From Apium graveolens (taxonomy: Eukaryota; Streptophyta; Magnoliopsida; Apiales; Apiaceae): 64,000 bases of DNA. The notes beneath the pieces are model-generated. The model was not told the DNA's origin, ran no database searches, and saw only the letters and a list, made by a program, of their open reading frames with translations. The DNA is taken from the NCBI RefSeq assembly GCF_009905375.1, contig NC_133650.1, forward strand, positions 297,041,957-297,105,956, written 5' to 3'. The position numbers and the translations under genes were made by a program. This document shows positions 45,497 to 58,838 of this stretch, piece after piece (the first letter of the stretch is position 1; each line of letters starts with the position of its first letter).

Positions 45497-47860
45497 ACAT
45501 ACTTGAGATTGTATTCCGCGAGTTGAAAAATGTAGGAACGGCAAATAGCATTTAGTTTATATGTAAGCAACAGACCCCTGGATTCCCTCCGTAGTAGATC
45601 TCTGTCCCACAACATTTACAAATCTCCTTCAATCCACAAGCAAATGCAGCCTCATTAGTCATTACTTTAAGCTATTCCGATAGAGCAGTTATGAATTATT
45701 TACAGTACGCCCTGGTTTAACAATCAAATGTAGCATTGCAACTGTATCTTGACTTGGAAAAAACCTCATTTTTCAGCTAAGTCTACCTTAATGTGTAAAT
45801 TTAGCTTGCTCATGAATATTTTATGGTTCCTTAGACAAAACTGAATATTTTACACAAAATCAATGTTAATTATATACTATTTATTGGTTATCACTTTCTG
45901 TTTGACGTTTAGGTGTTTAATTAATTGTAAGTGATAAGGATGTGCAAATTCAATAATTTCTAAACAATTGTCACTAGTTGGGGCTTTATATTTGTAATGC
46001 TTTCAGGTTAAGTAAAGGTAATTGTTAGATGTATTATTATAGCATATGGGGAAATAGGTAACTGAGTGTGAAAGTATACGTAGCTTATCAGACCTATTGT
46101 AGGTCTAGCATACTAACTAACGAAGTTTGAACCTGTTTGATATTTATATATTACCTAAATCTTTGAGATAAGCATCAAGTAAATCCATGTACTAAACTCA
46201 CAAAATATTAGCTAAGCCTTTACTGAAAATTACTGCACTGCAGAAGGATATTAAAAGCATTCAACACAAAATATATTTGATGGTGAAATCAAAAGGTCAG
46301 CAAGGCCGCAGATTTTAATGGCACGACCTATGACCTGACTATGGTAGATTCTCAATTTACAGTCTGTAGAAGGTTAAATTGGAGCTAGAGAAGTATAAGT
46401 AGGTTTTAAGAAAAGGATAGATGGCCTGATAAAATTCATGTATATGAAGTCAAATTAGCAACTTGAAATAAGTGACTGAAATAACTACATATTTTGCACT
46501 CGTCAGATTTCAAATTACAAGTGAGTCATATTTACCAAGCTAAACAATAAATTTATAAGTAATTATTTAACTTGTAAGTTACTTTTTAGATTAAAAAACA
46601 TACTTTTAATTACCAGAGGTTGGAGGTTTGAGTTTTAGCGGAGACACAAAACTTCTTATATCTTACCTATTTGAGGTTTTTTAGCTCATTAATTTTTTTG
46701 ACGATTTTAAGTACACTGTCAGCTCGCGGGGTCATTTTAGAAGCAAGTTCTTGTATCTTACCCTCCGAGACTATGTTCTGCAAGTGGAATACACAGGTTC
46801 TGTAATATGTTCTGTTTGGTGATGATTTTCTTCTTTACGATAATTGAGACCATGAGAACTATGCCTAAGATACTACAAAATTAAGTCTGACTTCTTTCTT
46901 TTTAAAACAGTTGATCATTTGTACATATACCCAATTTTAGATGATTACAATTTTAATTACCCTTATCATTTTGATTTTTCTACTTTGGAATGTACTTTTT
47001 ATTTCATATCGTCTTCGTACTAGCATTTATGTCTGTTACGTTGTCAAATAATAATCATCTAGTAATTATCAAATAATAAGAACAACTTAAAGTAATAGCC
47101 CATAAGATAATTATGATTTTCCTACCGACTCTTTTGTACCTAAAATAGTAATGATTATTGATGTTTAAAAAATAAACAAGTTCTTTTTTTATTATTTATC
47201 TCTTGAGTATTTAGTTTATCTGATGCGTTTTTCAATTAATATATCAAAAAATTCCGGTGTGCCCTGAAATTTATCCTACAGCCGCTACCGACAGTAATGA
47301 AATCTGTGTCTCTATCAAGAGTCCTGAGGGGAAAATCTGTCACCATTCCTATTCACGCTTGTTAATAATCCTAGTTAGCCAGTCGGAAGGATTCTATCTG
47401 TTCCTTTTGTTTGGTAAGCTATTAAACCTCTGTTCTTTTATTAATTTCTGAATCGTTTCTCACACTTCTGTTGGGATAAGTTTGAAAAAGTATCTGAAGC
47501 AAAAAAAATTCTGTTGAAGCCTGAGCCGAACTCATCCCGTTTGATATATGGCATACGAAGATCTTTAGGGCTCGATTTCATCTGTGTTACTTTTATATAT
47601 TGTGATATTGCTAAGTAATTTAACAACTATGAATTGGGGAACAAATCTGCTCAATTAATTTTATAAACGTGTTTACAGTTTACACCATTTGCTCTAAAAC
47701 TGCAAATATTTAGATGTTCTAAGTGTGGATTTGTCTTCTTTTTTAGCTTTCTTCAATATATAGATAACCTTTCGAGAATCATTCTCGGATATGGAATATA
47801 TAGCTAATCTATTTATGTTACTCTATTGGACAGGAATTTCCCTTTATGCACACAGATTAG
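45497..47860. other. Long AT-rich intergenic region
   Basis: No credible coding region. The last few hundred bases should contain the promoter of the F-box gene. No element could be assigned. Confidence 0.4.
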
Positions 47861-49529
47861 ATGGAATCAAGGGAAAAAAGGAGTAAGCAAGAGATTGATA
47901 TAAGCAATTTTCTTCCTGAAGCAGTCTTCAGTAATATCATCTCATGGCTGCCGGTGAAGGAAGCTGTAAGAACAAGCGTTTTGGTAAAAAGTTGGAAATA
48001 TGCTTGGAAGTATGTGATGCGTCTTGATCTAGATCCAGCAAGCATTAGTGAACAAAATGTCGAGCTTGCCAAGAGGGAGTCACAAAATGGTAAGGAGCTC
48101 ACTCCTATTAGGCGCTCACGGGAATATCTTATGCGTTGCACGGAATTGTACACCTCTGTTATCCAGTCTATAAAGGACGAAGTCACCCACAGTCAAATTG
48201 TTCATTTTTCTACCAATATAAATAGTGGAGAATTAGAAAAATGGGTCGAAGAGCTTCTCATGAGAAAAAAAGTTAGAGCACTTTCTCTTAAATGTTTTGA
48301 GAACGCAATTATTGGCATAGACTATAATGTCGAACATTTGGGATTATGCGCTGGTATCTTCAGTTCTCTTGAGTGTCTTGAACTGACATCTTACAGACTC
48401 TTAGACACCTCTCCCTTCCAAAGTTGTGAAAGGCTCCGAACTCTGAAATTGAGTGGTTTGGTTTTAGGTACCAAATTAATCACTGAAATATTCTCTTTCT
48501 GCGAAAGTCTGGAGAAATTAAGTATGCTTCAATGTCAAGGATTTTCAAAACTGGAGATCTCTAGTGGAAATCTCAAGTTTCTAGAGCTGCCGTGCTTGAA
48601 TATTGACAACATCAGTATCTCTTCTAAAGCTCTCACATCCTGATACTCTATAAGGTATATTGCAGATGGTCTTCTGTTGTCATTGATGCACCAGGAGTGG
48701 CTGAATTACAAGCTTACTGTAGTGCTGAAGGTGCCTCTCAAGAACTTAGAGAGTCGTATCTCACTCAAGAGAAGCTTCTTGAACGTTGCACTGGTTTTCT
48801 GGTACAAGTTTTTTCCTTTAAGTTTTCTTTGTTCAAAATTCCTAAAAGAATCTAACAAGCTGTCTTACTAAACTGTTTTTTCAGTCCTGCTACGAACGTT
48901 CCCATCCTCTATATTCTTGTCGAATGGGCTATGTAAGTGCATTCCATAATTTGCAAGTCTTATCTACATCTTTGGATTTGAATGATATAAGACAAGCGAT
49001 TCTCTTATCCTACATATTCCGAGTGTGTTTTCAGTTGAAAAGGCTTGACATAACTGTGGAGGTATGTTTCCTGTATTATAGCTTGGAAGAAGACAGAAAT
49101 CCATGGTAGGGTGTTTTGAAATATTCAGTATCTTGACTGCATACTTTTCTGCTATTTCCTTACACACAGGTTAGAGACCTGTGTAAGGTTGGAAAGTTAT
49201 GCCATCCTGAGCATTTGTTTTGGGAGAAAAAAGGGATATCTGACTGCATTGCATGTTGTTTAAGAGCCGTGACCGTTCAGAACTTTAGGGGACAAGTTCT
49301 TGAAATAGAGTTTGTGAAATATCTCACTACAAGAGCTCCAAGAATGCGTAGAGTCACGGTGAAATGTGCTGATAATTGCACCAATAAAGAGATAACTGCT
49401 ATCCGGAACTTGTTGTCATTTCCCAGGAGCCCTATGAATGTTTCAGTAGTGATTGAACCCCCTTCCCCCACAGCAGCTAGGTTCTCTATATTTTTACCTA
49501 ATTTGATTATCTTTGTTGTATATGTATGA
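47861..49529 (+). pseudogene. F-box/LRR/FBD protein gene with one frameshift
   Basis: F-box proteins act as substrate receptors of SCF ubiquitin ligases. Exon 1 starts at ATG 47861. The F-box is at residues 14-60 (ISNFLPEAVFSNIISWLPVK, AVRTSVLVKSWKYAWKYV), followed by leucine-rich repeats (LECLELTSYRL, LRTLKLSGLVL, LEKLSMLQCQGF, LKFLELPCLNI). The frame ends in TGA at 48641, but the protein continues in another frame (VVIDAPGVAELQAYCSAEG) to the donor at 48801. Exon 2 is 48885-49061 and exon 3 is 49170-49529. The C-terminus carries FBD-like blocks (RAPRMRRVTVKCADNCTNKE). Everything except the shift near 48640 is intact, so this is either a young pseudogene or an assembly indel. A truncated 260-aa product would keep the F-box and most repeats. 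Confidence 0.75.
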
Positions 49530-49928
49530 ATAAATTTAAATTTTAATATTACACAGACGAGTCAGATTATAATGCAACACAAATCTGAAAATTTAGGTTT
49601 ACTAAGATGGTACATGACGGTCTTAACTCTTAACCATCCAGCCAGCTGATGGCTAGTGAAACAACCCCCCTCCCCTGCGTGCAAACCCCAAGAAAATGGT
49701 TACTATAGTCTATGATGTTAATTTGAGATCATATCTTTTTATTGGAAAACTATATAATAACAAGGAAGTTCTCTGGGTTCACTTCATCTCCCCATTTTTT
49801 CCACTGTTGACAAAGTTTTCCTTTTTTAAATTTATTATGGAGGATTGGAATTTTCCTGCTTCTAGCACCTCTTTTCATACTTAATTTTTTTACTTTCGTA
49901 TTTGTAAGTATCCTTTAAACAAATTCCA

Positions 49929-50160
49929 ACTTAAATGGTACATGTGAATACTTAGTTGTCTACGTCTATATTAAAAATTATAAAAATATGAAAAACTAAT
50001 CATGTAGAAATATTTCTATATACAAATCCCTTTTTTTGGTTTAAAATACATATTAGTGTAAAATAAACGGTTACCCTTTGACACAATGCAATCAGTCATA
50101 AGAATTTATCATTTCTTAGAGGACAATGAATTAAGTTTTGCATCCAGTTATGAACCTAGT
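49929..50160. repeat. Unit of a roughly 258-bp tandem repeat, left of the Ty3 element
   Basis: From ACTTAAATGGTACATGTGAA to GAATTAAGTTTTGCATCC it matches 55319-55528 closely. The full repeat period can be seen only on the right side of the Ty3 element. Confidence 0.8.
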
Positions 50161-50321
50161 TCATATAAGTAAAATATGGAATAAATAGAGATATTATTAT
50201 AGTAGTAAATCGAAAGAATTCTGGTGCCACGCCAGAATTACAATAGATGGTGCTTCACCATCAGCGAGAGCTTCTCTGCTAAAAAACACTTATAAAACTC
50301 GATGCCTAATCTATACCTACG

Positions 50322-50571
50322 TGTTGGATTAAATACTATATCACTCTTCAATTAGATCCCCCAAATCATGCAGAAAACTTCATTTAATTATATAATATGT
50401 CATTTATTCTCTCAATTAAGTCTGCCAATTCTTCTCCACCAATCATGATGTATAGCTGACCAACTGATTATGCATCCACCCTATTTCCTTTCTTTTCACG
50501 CCTTTGATACGTTTTTAGTTCTTTAACTTTCCTTGGTCTTCAATGGTATGTCGCTATAATCGAGGGTCTAA
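50322..50571 (-). repeat. Left (3') LTR of the Ty3 element
   Basis: Shares ACTATATCACTCTTCAATTA, TATAGCTGACCAACTGATTA and the terminal TAACA with 55024-55270. I placed the start at TGTTGG, which the right copy lacks, so it is approximate. Confidence 0.7.
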
Positions 50572-50599
50572 CAATACCTCCCTTCTCAAGACCAGCCTT

Positions 50600-53500
50600 G
50601 TCCTCAAGGCGAAATGAAAGAAATTGCTCCGTAATTGTGCCAACATCTTCCTATGTAGCATCATCCTTAAAAAGTCCTTTCCAATGAATTAGTACTTGTG
50701 TATTCACCATGACTAAGTCACGGAATGCCACAACAAATTGTGGCTTAGCTGTTGCAGGCAGCTCTACTTCCAGGCCTGCAGGTAGATGACCAGCCTGATG
50801 TTGATGTCCTATAACCCTTTTCAGTTGCGAGATGTGAAAGACCAGATGAATGCGAGAACCTTCCGAGAGTTGTAAGCGATATGCTACCGTGCCAATTTTC
50901 ACAGTAATTTCAAATGGGCCATAAAAACGAGCAGATAACTTAGGATGGACACGTCTGGCAATTGTTTGTTGGCGATAAGGGCGAAGCTTCAAATTCACCC
51001 AGTCTCCTACCTCAAAAGAATAGTCTCTACGTTTCAAATCAGTTTGTTTTTTCATCCGATGTTGGGCCCTTTCCAAATTATATTCAAGTTGACGAAGAAT
51101 CCCGTCTCGTTCCTCCAATTCTTGTGCCACCGCTTCCACAACTGTTTCACCAACCAAAAATTTCCTGATCGATGGCGGAGAACGATTATAAACAACCTGA
51201 AATGGAGTCATCTTAGTGGCGGATTGGAAAGAGGTATTGAACCAATATTCTTCCTAGTGTACCTAACGACTCCACTGTTTAGGTTGATCTGAAGCAAAAC
51301 AGCGCAGATAAGTCTCGACACAACGATTCAATACCTTGGTCTGTCAATCTATCTCTGGATGGTAGGACGAACTCATTCTCAACATCGTACCCTGTAATTT
51401 AAAGAATTCAGTCCAAAATTGGCTCAGAAAATTAGGATCACGGTCACTCACAATCGATTGAGGCATGCCATGTAAGCGAGCAATTTCTTTAGCATACAAT
51501 TCAACAACCTTTTTAGCTATATATGGGTGCTTCAAGAGCAGAAAATGACCACATTTCGAGAAACGATCGATTACCACGAACAATGTGTCATAGCCTTGCA
51601 ACTGGGACAACCCTGAAATAAAATCTAACGATACATATTCCCAAACAATCGTAGGTAATGCTAGGGGCTGAAGTAGACCTGCTGGAGAACTGGTCTGATA
51701 TTTGTGTTGCTGACAAATAATACATTCTGCCATATATTACATAATATTAGCCTTCATACCAGTCCAAAAAAGGTTGTTGGAGATACGTTTGTAAATACGA
51801 AGAAAACCTGAATGTCCGCCTGAAGGAGTTGAATGAAATTCTTCAAGAAATTTAGTCACCCACTCAGAAGTAGATGGGATAACCAAACGTCCTTTATAGA
51901 GTAGTTGACCATGAGAGAGGGTGTAACCTGAGAGTGTAGGTTGATTACTTTCCAATGCCGTCACAATTTTAGACAAGTACGGATCATATCTGACTGTTGT
52001 TGTTAAGATCAATGTATCGTTCCATTGTGGTCGAGATATGGCCGATAATTTTACCTCATCAGCCATCTTTAATGCTATTTCACCATCATCATCACAACGC
52101 GATAAAGCATCAGCCGCGTTATTGTCATTTCCAGGTTTTATACAAAATCTGAAATGTGTAGCCTAACAAGCGAGATAGCCATTTCTGCTGATCTGGAGTT
52201 GATATGCGTTGGGTTAAAAAATGTTTAAGGGTCTTATGATCAGTGCGAACAATAAACTCCCTCCCCAACAAATACGGTCGCCAATGGTGGACAGTTGAGA
52301 CCAATGCTCTTTCTCATATGCTGACTTGCTAAGTGCCCGGTCAGAAATTGCCTTGCTGAAATAGGCTATGGGCCGATTATCTTGCATTAAAACAACCCCT
52401 ATGCCTCTTCCGGAAGCATCACACTCCACTAGAAATGGTTTAGAAAAGTGGGCATGGCAAGGACAGGGCCTGTGACTAAGGCATACTTTAATAATTCAAA
52501 TGCATCTTGAGTTTCCTGGTTCCAAACAAAAAAGTCTTTCTTGAGTAGTAAGGGGCCGAACAATTTTATCATAATCTCGAATAAATTTGCGGTAGTAGTC
52601 CGTAACACCGAGAAACCCCCTAACAGCCTTCACCGAACGAGGTATTGGCCACTGCTCCACATCTTTTAACTTTTCTGGATCCACAACAACTCCTGTGTTA
52701 GATATTATATGGCCTAAGTATTCAACTTGCTGCTGCCCAAAAATGCATTTCTTTCGATTAGCAAAAAATTGTTGAGAGCGGAGAGTATCCAACACTATCC
52801 ACATATGTTCCAAGTGAGACTCCCAATCTGTACTATAAATCAATATATCATCAAAAAACACCAGCACAAATTTTCATAAATAAGGCCTGAATAAATCATT
52901 CATTATTGACTGAAATATAGTCGGTCCATTTGTAAGTCCGAAGGGGAGCACTAAAAATTTATAATGGTCGTCATGAGTTCTAAATTCCGTTTTTGGAATG
53001 TCGTTAGAGTGAACACAAATTTGATGATACCCTGCTTTCATATCAATCTTTGAAAAATAAGAAGCCCGCATAATTCATCTAATAACTCGTTTATAACTGG
53101 AATCAGATACTTATCTGGAATAGTTGCCTCGTTTAAAACACGATAGTCCATACAGAATCGCCAATTACCGTCCTTCTTTTTGACCAAAAAACTGGACTTG
53201 CAAAAGGGCTGCTACTAGGTTGAATAATTCCAGCACCCAACATCTCCTGCACCAAGCATTCAGTCTCATTTTTCAGGCTGTGAGCATATCGATAAGGTTG
53301 CACATTCACAACACTAACACCCGGTTTTAAAGTAATTACGTGTGATCGATCCCTCCGAGGAGGTAAACCAGCTGGTTCTTGAAAAACTCTGGCATACTGG
53401 TCTAACAAAAGGTTTACTGATCGTTGTTGCTCTTCAGATAAGTGTTGAAAAATAGAATCTATTGATTTCACAGAAGCCATAGCCCATAACACAAAACAAA

Positions 53501-53890
53501 TTTCTACCTCTAAAGTGTTGAGAATAGATTTCAAACAAACTACAAATGTAGTTTAAGCTGGATCCTTATAATCTTCGTAGATACCCATCTGCATCAAATG
53601 TCATTGTCATCTTCTGCCAATTTACTTTCACCTCTCCCAATCTTTCAAGCCAAGCGATGCCCAGAATTAGATCCACCCCTCCTAATTTGAATGGATAACA
53701 ATCTGTTGTAACATTCAAGTCCCCTATACTCACATTAACAGCTCTGCATAAGCTCGTACAAGGCACTGTATGCCCATCACCTAATTTGACTCCAAATCCC
53801 TTTGTTGCTATTACTGGTAAACCCATTCTTTTGACCAAGTCCGCTGAAATGAAATTGTGGCTTGCACCACTATCAACAAGGATCAATATG
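50600..53890 (-). pseudogene. pol: Ty3 pol (protease, RT, RNase H, integrase, chromodomain), broken
   Basis: The minus strand shows a protease with ILVDSGASHNFIS (53886-53566), reverse transcriptase pieces ([14 protein letters not shown] near 53070, LVFFDDILIYS near 52865), RNase H (MECDASGRGIGVVL near 52429), an integrase zinc and core part (IICQQHKYQT, DFISGLSQ, VSDRDPNF, SSSYHPE; 51733-51344) and the integrase tail with chromodomain (51211-50651, ending VLIHWKGLFKDDAT and a TAG). The reading frame changes or stops at least six times. The chromodomain stop at 50653-50651 replaces the conserved Trp, with EDVG continuing after it. Confidence 0.85.
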
Positions 53891-54068
53891 GGATGTTTTT
53901 GTAATATTCCTTAAATTTTCATAGTGCGCGGTCGTGTAATTCCTGCTTTAGAATATAGATGTAACTCCATTTTTTGGCACTCCATATTTGATAACGGCTC
54001 CATATCATCTCCTTCCTCCTGATTTGCCAATAAATCTTCTTCTTGATTCGCGACTGCAATCATAACTC

Positions 54069-54872
54069 TCAAATGAGCATTTGGGCAAACATGGCTTGTG
54101 AGAATTGGCCTTCACAACTAAAACATTGATTTCTGGCTCGCCGGGCTCTCATCTCTTCCGGTGAAATGTTCAAATTACCCCCGCTGCTTTGTTGGGGCTG
54201 GTGGGTTGAAAAAACTATAGTTCTTAGAACTTGTGTTGCCGCTTTCAATTGTTGGTCGACTCTATGTACTGGTGTTGGAGTCATGTTTATCATCATGTAT
54301 CCGGATATGCGTGGAATTGGGTTGGGAATGACTGCAGATGTGGATGTTCACCCCATAGCTCTTCCTCAATATCTTTTGCCAACTCCATAGTTCGAACTAA
54401 CTCCCGCGGATCATATACGCGTAACCTCCGTTTAATGCTCTCTTTCAGCCCGTTAATAAAATTTCCCACATACGCTTGTTCTGGTAGTCCCGGAATCATG
54501 CCTGCCACATATTCGGATGCTTGAATATATTCTTCAGTAGTCGATTCTTGTCGAAACTCCGCCAATTTCTCATAGGAGTTTCTAGATTTTGATCCTCCAA
54601 ATCGTCTCATTAACTCAGTTTTCATCCCATTTAATTGCAAGCGACTTGCCTCGCAACCACTTTAATCAATGTACCGTTATCCCTTCCATGACAATGAATG
54701 CAAGCTTGACCTTCTGCTCCGTTTTTGTATTCTGGACCTCAAAATATTGTTCAGCTCGATACACCCAACCTACCAGATCCTGTCCGTTAAAGTTCGGAAG
54801 CTCCACCTTCATCACATCAAGGCGAAAATCATCATATTCGTCATGAGACCACATATTTTTAAAAGTAGATGA
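54069..54872 (-). pseudogene. gag: Ty3 gag, broken
   Basis: LPNFNGQDLVGWVYRAEQYF (54854-54666) and the gag core MKTELMRRFGGSKSRNSYEK with GMIPGLPEQAYVGNFINGLK (54640-54293) are clear Ty3 gag blocks. A zinc knuckle start CFSCEGQFSQ, with the knuckle destroyed, is at about 54130-54100. The segments lie in different frames. Confidence 0.8.
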
Positions 54873-55023
54873 CCTCCCTGCTTCCTTGTTGTGTTCCTTT
54901 GTTTGTTATGTGACTTCACCTGATGGGTCATCGAATTCTAAGAATTTTTCTTTCAAGCTTGCTAAATCTAGTGAATCGAAGATATCTATGATAGTTTCCC
55001 CTTTTAAATTATCTAGCTTGCTA

Positions 55024-55270
55024 AATACTATATCACTCTTCAATTAGATCCCCCCAAATCATGCAGAGTATCCATTCTTGAATTTATATAATCTGTCATT
55101 TATTCTCTCAATTAAGTCTACTGATTCTTCTCCACCAATCATAATGTATAGCTGACCAACTGATTATGCATTCACTCTATTTCCTTTCTTTTCATGCCTT
55201 TGATACATTTTTTAGTTCTTTAATTTTCCTTGGCCTTCTTTGGTATGTTGCTATAATTGGGGGTTTAACA
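55024..55270 (-). repeat. Right (5') LTR of the Ty3 element
   Basis: Alignable with the left LTR to its end at TTTAACA (55270). Its start next to the internal part is eroded. Confidence 0.7.
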
Positions 55271-55572
55271 TATCCTATTTATTAGCCGTTAAGAAAAGAA
55301 TTAAAAGTGCGGCACTGCAACTTAAATGGTACATGTGAATACTAGTTGTCCACTTATATATAAAAAATTATAAAAGTAATCATGTAGAAATATTCCTATG
55401 TATAAATCCTTATTTTTTTGGTTTGGAATGCATATTAGTGTAAAAATAAATAGTTACCCTTTGATACATTACAACCAGTCATAAGAATTTACCATTTCTT
55501 GTAGGACAATGAATTAAGTTTTGCATCCCTATTTACTAGCTGTTGAGAAAAAATTTACAAGTGTGGCACTGA
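55267..55572. repeat. Tandem repeat, period about 258 bp, right of the Ty3 element
   Basis: TCCTATTTATTAGCCGTTAA at 55268 recurs as CCCTATTTACTAGCTGTTGA at 55528, and both are followed by a GTG(C/T)GGCACTG block. One full unit and the start of the next are present. The left copy at 49929 shows the Ty3 element landed inside this repeat. A run of C (about 55579-55602) follows. Confidence 0.75.
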
Positions 55573-57565
55573 AAAACCACCCACCCCCCTCCCCCCCCCC
55601 CCCGCGGCGAACAAACTGGATGTAAGTGCCTCAGAAATGTTAATCTGCATGTATGTTTGTACTTTGAGGATCCTCTGTGTAAACAATATATAGCGGAGAT
55701 TGAATTGGTTACATCTAATCTTTAATCATGACGTAGATACAAACATTCTGGTTGAAGACGATGTATTGATATTAGATATTGTAAACCATTCTGGCATGCT
55801 TGAAGGGGCTAATAGTTGAGTATCTGGAGTTATGATTGCACATGTTCAATACCTTAATTGTGGTGGACCAGTACCTTTTTTATATGACTAACATATATTC
55901 CTTTTTTCAGGAGAACTAGCATTGCCTCGGGCAAACGAAGCAGCGTTGCCTGAGAGAAGAATACCGGTATTGCCTCAGAGAACATGGCCCATTATATATG
56001 GAGTTGTGAGCTTTTTTGATTACTTTCATGTTATGGAGTTGTGAGGGCCTCTCTTGATTACTTGTCTGCCAACTGACAAACCTAGATCATTTCTTCTAGT
56101 TGTACTGAGTTGTAGTTAATCCTGTGGCTCCTAATGAAAAAGAAATTGTTGATTCGTGTTGCTTTGAATTATACCAGATAGTGGTGTGAATTAGCATTAT
56201 CTACCTGATTTTTGTCAAATATTTTTATTCAACACCAATTTTAGTGCCCTTTCACATTTTTGGCCACCTTTGATCTTTAACGAAGAATTGAGTTGTTTGG
56301 AAATGCATTTTGGTTAAAACTAAATAAATTAGCTCTCCAACATAATATTTAACATATTAAAATTTTCAAAATAATATATTCCATTGATTATATTTGTTAA
56401 ATCACTGTTTTCCTTAAGTAAATAATATGGCTAATCACTTATAGTATATTAAATTAAAGTATCCATCTCCCCTCGAAATATTTCAGCAAACCATTGTTTT
56501 ATATTATTTTCCTTAGCCATTTGAATTATTAGCATCAGAGTCCTTCCGAATAATTGTTTTTCTTATAGTATTTTTGTTAAATATGTGATCCTATTTAGAT
56601 CTTACTTTAATACCTTAAAATTTTAGATGAATTGTTTACTTAATATATTATCAGAGTTTTGGCCAAAAAAATGACATTAGAGTTCAGGTTGTCACGAGAA
56701 CTTGGGATCGACTCCCTGTCACCCCCAATATTCTCACAACTTATTAGGGGACACGAAAGACAAGGATGAACGTTCGTGATACACATTTCGACTGATGAAC
56801 TTTCGAGTGAGAGAAATTGTTAAATATTTCGTTAACAATTTTTATTTAACGGCTTTAGGTATTGACATTGAAAATACTCTAATTAAATAAAAAAGATTAA
56901 TTTTAAAACAAATTTAAAAACATTTAATTAATTTGAAAGAAACTCATCCGAGATAAATCTCAGCTGACTATGCAATCAGGTTAAGAACAAATGAACAAGC
57001 TAACAATTATGTGTTTTATCCCGGATCACTTAATATTCGGAATACACATATTCTTAAAACTAGAAATGAATTTGATGACCTACCGAACAATAATCATATT
57101 TATACCAACTTTTGATGTTTTCATAAAATTGTAACATTACGATTGATCTTTACCCACTTAAATTCAAGAATAATTCAGTACCATGAGGTAGCATCTCTAC
57201 CGTATTTTTGTTTAATGTTTTCCAACACTATTCGAGCATATGCACCCATGAAATCTATTGATTCATCAATTCATGAATTGAATTGATGGAGTTGATTACT
57301 ATTCATGATGAATCAACTATTTTTGTTGATTTTTATGCACCCATAAAACTCTATCAATTTATCGGTTACTATTCATCAAGTAAAAATTTATATTTACATC
57401 ACAAATTTAAATTCATCTCCATTATTTAATGGACCCACAAATAATATCTAATAATAGATTGCTATATAATTTTAGATTTTTGATAAGTTTGTGGATAAAT
57501 TTAAATTTTTGATAAAATTTTCATTAAATCACGTAATGACACGTATCTTGATCTAAATTTGATAA
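55573..57565. other. AT-rich intergenic region
   Basis: No gene is recognisable. A region at 57230-57370 has several copies of ATTCATGA-, TGATTCATC- and TTGATTT-like words in both orientations and may be an old fold-back element. Confidence 0.4.
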
Positions 57566-57830
57566 GGTTGGACTAGAAGGATCTTCTGATTCTCGATTAG
57601 ACTCTGGAGTCGTGAAACCTTCTTTATCAACGAAATCATCACTATTCAAATTAACTGGTGATTTCATTTGTGTTGGAAAGTTTTGCTCAAATGGCGGAGA
57701 CGTGGTAGGAATGTCTACATATTGAGGATGTGCTGAAACTGCTTCATAACATTACCACTTGTCAATTAGTGCCCAAGAAATAATAGTTGTAGCTCTTCAG
57801 ATGGAAGCCAATTAGTACCCATTTCTTTAA
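57566..57830 (-). pseudogene. Fragment like the Myb/SANT-type protein of Harbinger transposons
   Basis: The minus strand near 57830 reads MGTNWLPSEELQL, and a shifted frame reads PPFEQNFPTQMKSPVNLNSD with TTPESN. Both recall the start of the Myb-like proteins of PIF/Harbinger elements (often misnamed in databases). It is short and broken. Confidence 0.35.
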
Positions 57831-58430
57831 ATATATATGATCACAAAAAATATGAAAGCAATACGAGTATGAAAAAAATTGCGTTACAAATAAAAATTGA
57901 GGGTTGCTATTTATAAGCCAAAAAATATGACTGTTATTACCTAAAATTATAGATGTTGGAGAAAAAATATAGTCGCTATGCATGACACAAACTAAAGAAA
58001 AAAGTACAGGAAATTGATTACTTTTTGTGGGGCCCATTGATTGATGGACATGGGCACGTCCATTGAAAATCCATGGATTAATTTGAGGGAATACGCATAT
58101 ACCAACAAGGTATCCAGATTATATATACACTTGATACACATAATACATTGGGGTATCCTTACAAATATAAATTTCTGTGTTTTGACGATTGTTGCTACAT
58201 CGGTGATGCTGATGTTTGTATAGTTTACCGTTGTTGTTGTTGATGGGTGGAAGTATGGAAGGATATATTTGTATAGTTTACCGTTGTTTGTATAGTTTAT
58301 GTGTTAGGGATATAATACGCATTCAAGAACGACATATTATATCGGCAATATTTGGCCAGTTATTGCAGAGTTGTCATTTTAGTACAATTTGATAATAAAT
58401 CGGCTATATCTGTCATTTTTTTCTTAAAAT

Positions 58431-58838
58431 TATATATACTGGGCTGAGTTCTATGGAGAACACCTTAATTAGAGAACACCGGGAACACTTCATTTTTCTT
58501 ATATTTTCTTTGTATCTCTTATTCAAAATGCATATGTTATGTTAATGAAAACACAAATTTGTATATAGATAAAAAATATGAGTAATTTTTTACAGAACAT
58601 ATACATATGTTATGCACAAATCACAGAACATACTATACTTCTATATTTAGTGTTCTATAGTAATCAGGACAATATTTATTAAAATTTTGACGTGTTACGT
58701 AAAACTAAAATATATTTATGAGAATTTTTTATGCAACTCAAGAAAAAAAGTGGAAAAAAAATTGCAGAACACATAAAACATAATTACCGAACATAATAGT
58801 TCTCTGGGGAACTAGTTCTCATTTGAGCCTATATATAG
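58431..58838. mobile_element. MITE-like element and end-to-end neighbour
   Basis: The left end TATATATACTGGGCT is an imperfect inverted copy of the right end AGCCTATATATA. At the right end a perfect 14-bp inverted repeat (GTTCTCATTTGAGC 58815-58828 and GCTCAAATGAGAAC 58845-58858) suggests that a second element end abuts it. No coding capacity. Confidence 0.45.

Larger units (their letters stand above)
50322..55270 (-). mobile_element. Decayed Ty3 chromovirus
   Basis: Two related LTR copies (50322-50571 and 55024-55270, both ending in TAACA) flank gag, protease, reverse transcriptase, RNase H, integrase and a chromodomain, in that order on the minus strand. The polypurine tract (GAGAAGGGAGG on the minus strand, 50574-50584) adjoins the left LTR. 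No primer binding site is recognisable by the right LTR, whose start looks truncated. Many stops and frameshifts make it non-functional. Confidence 0.88.
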
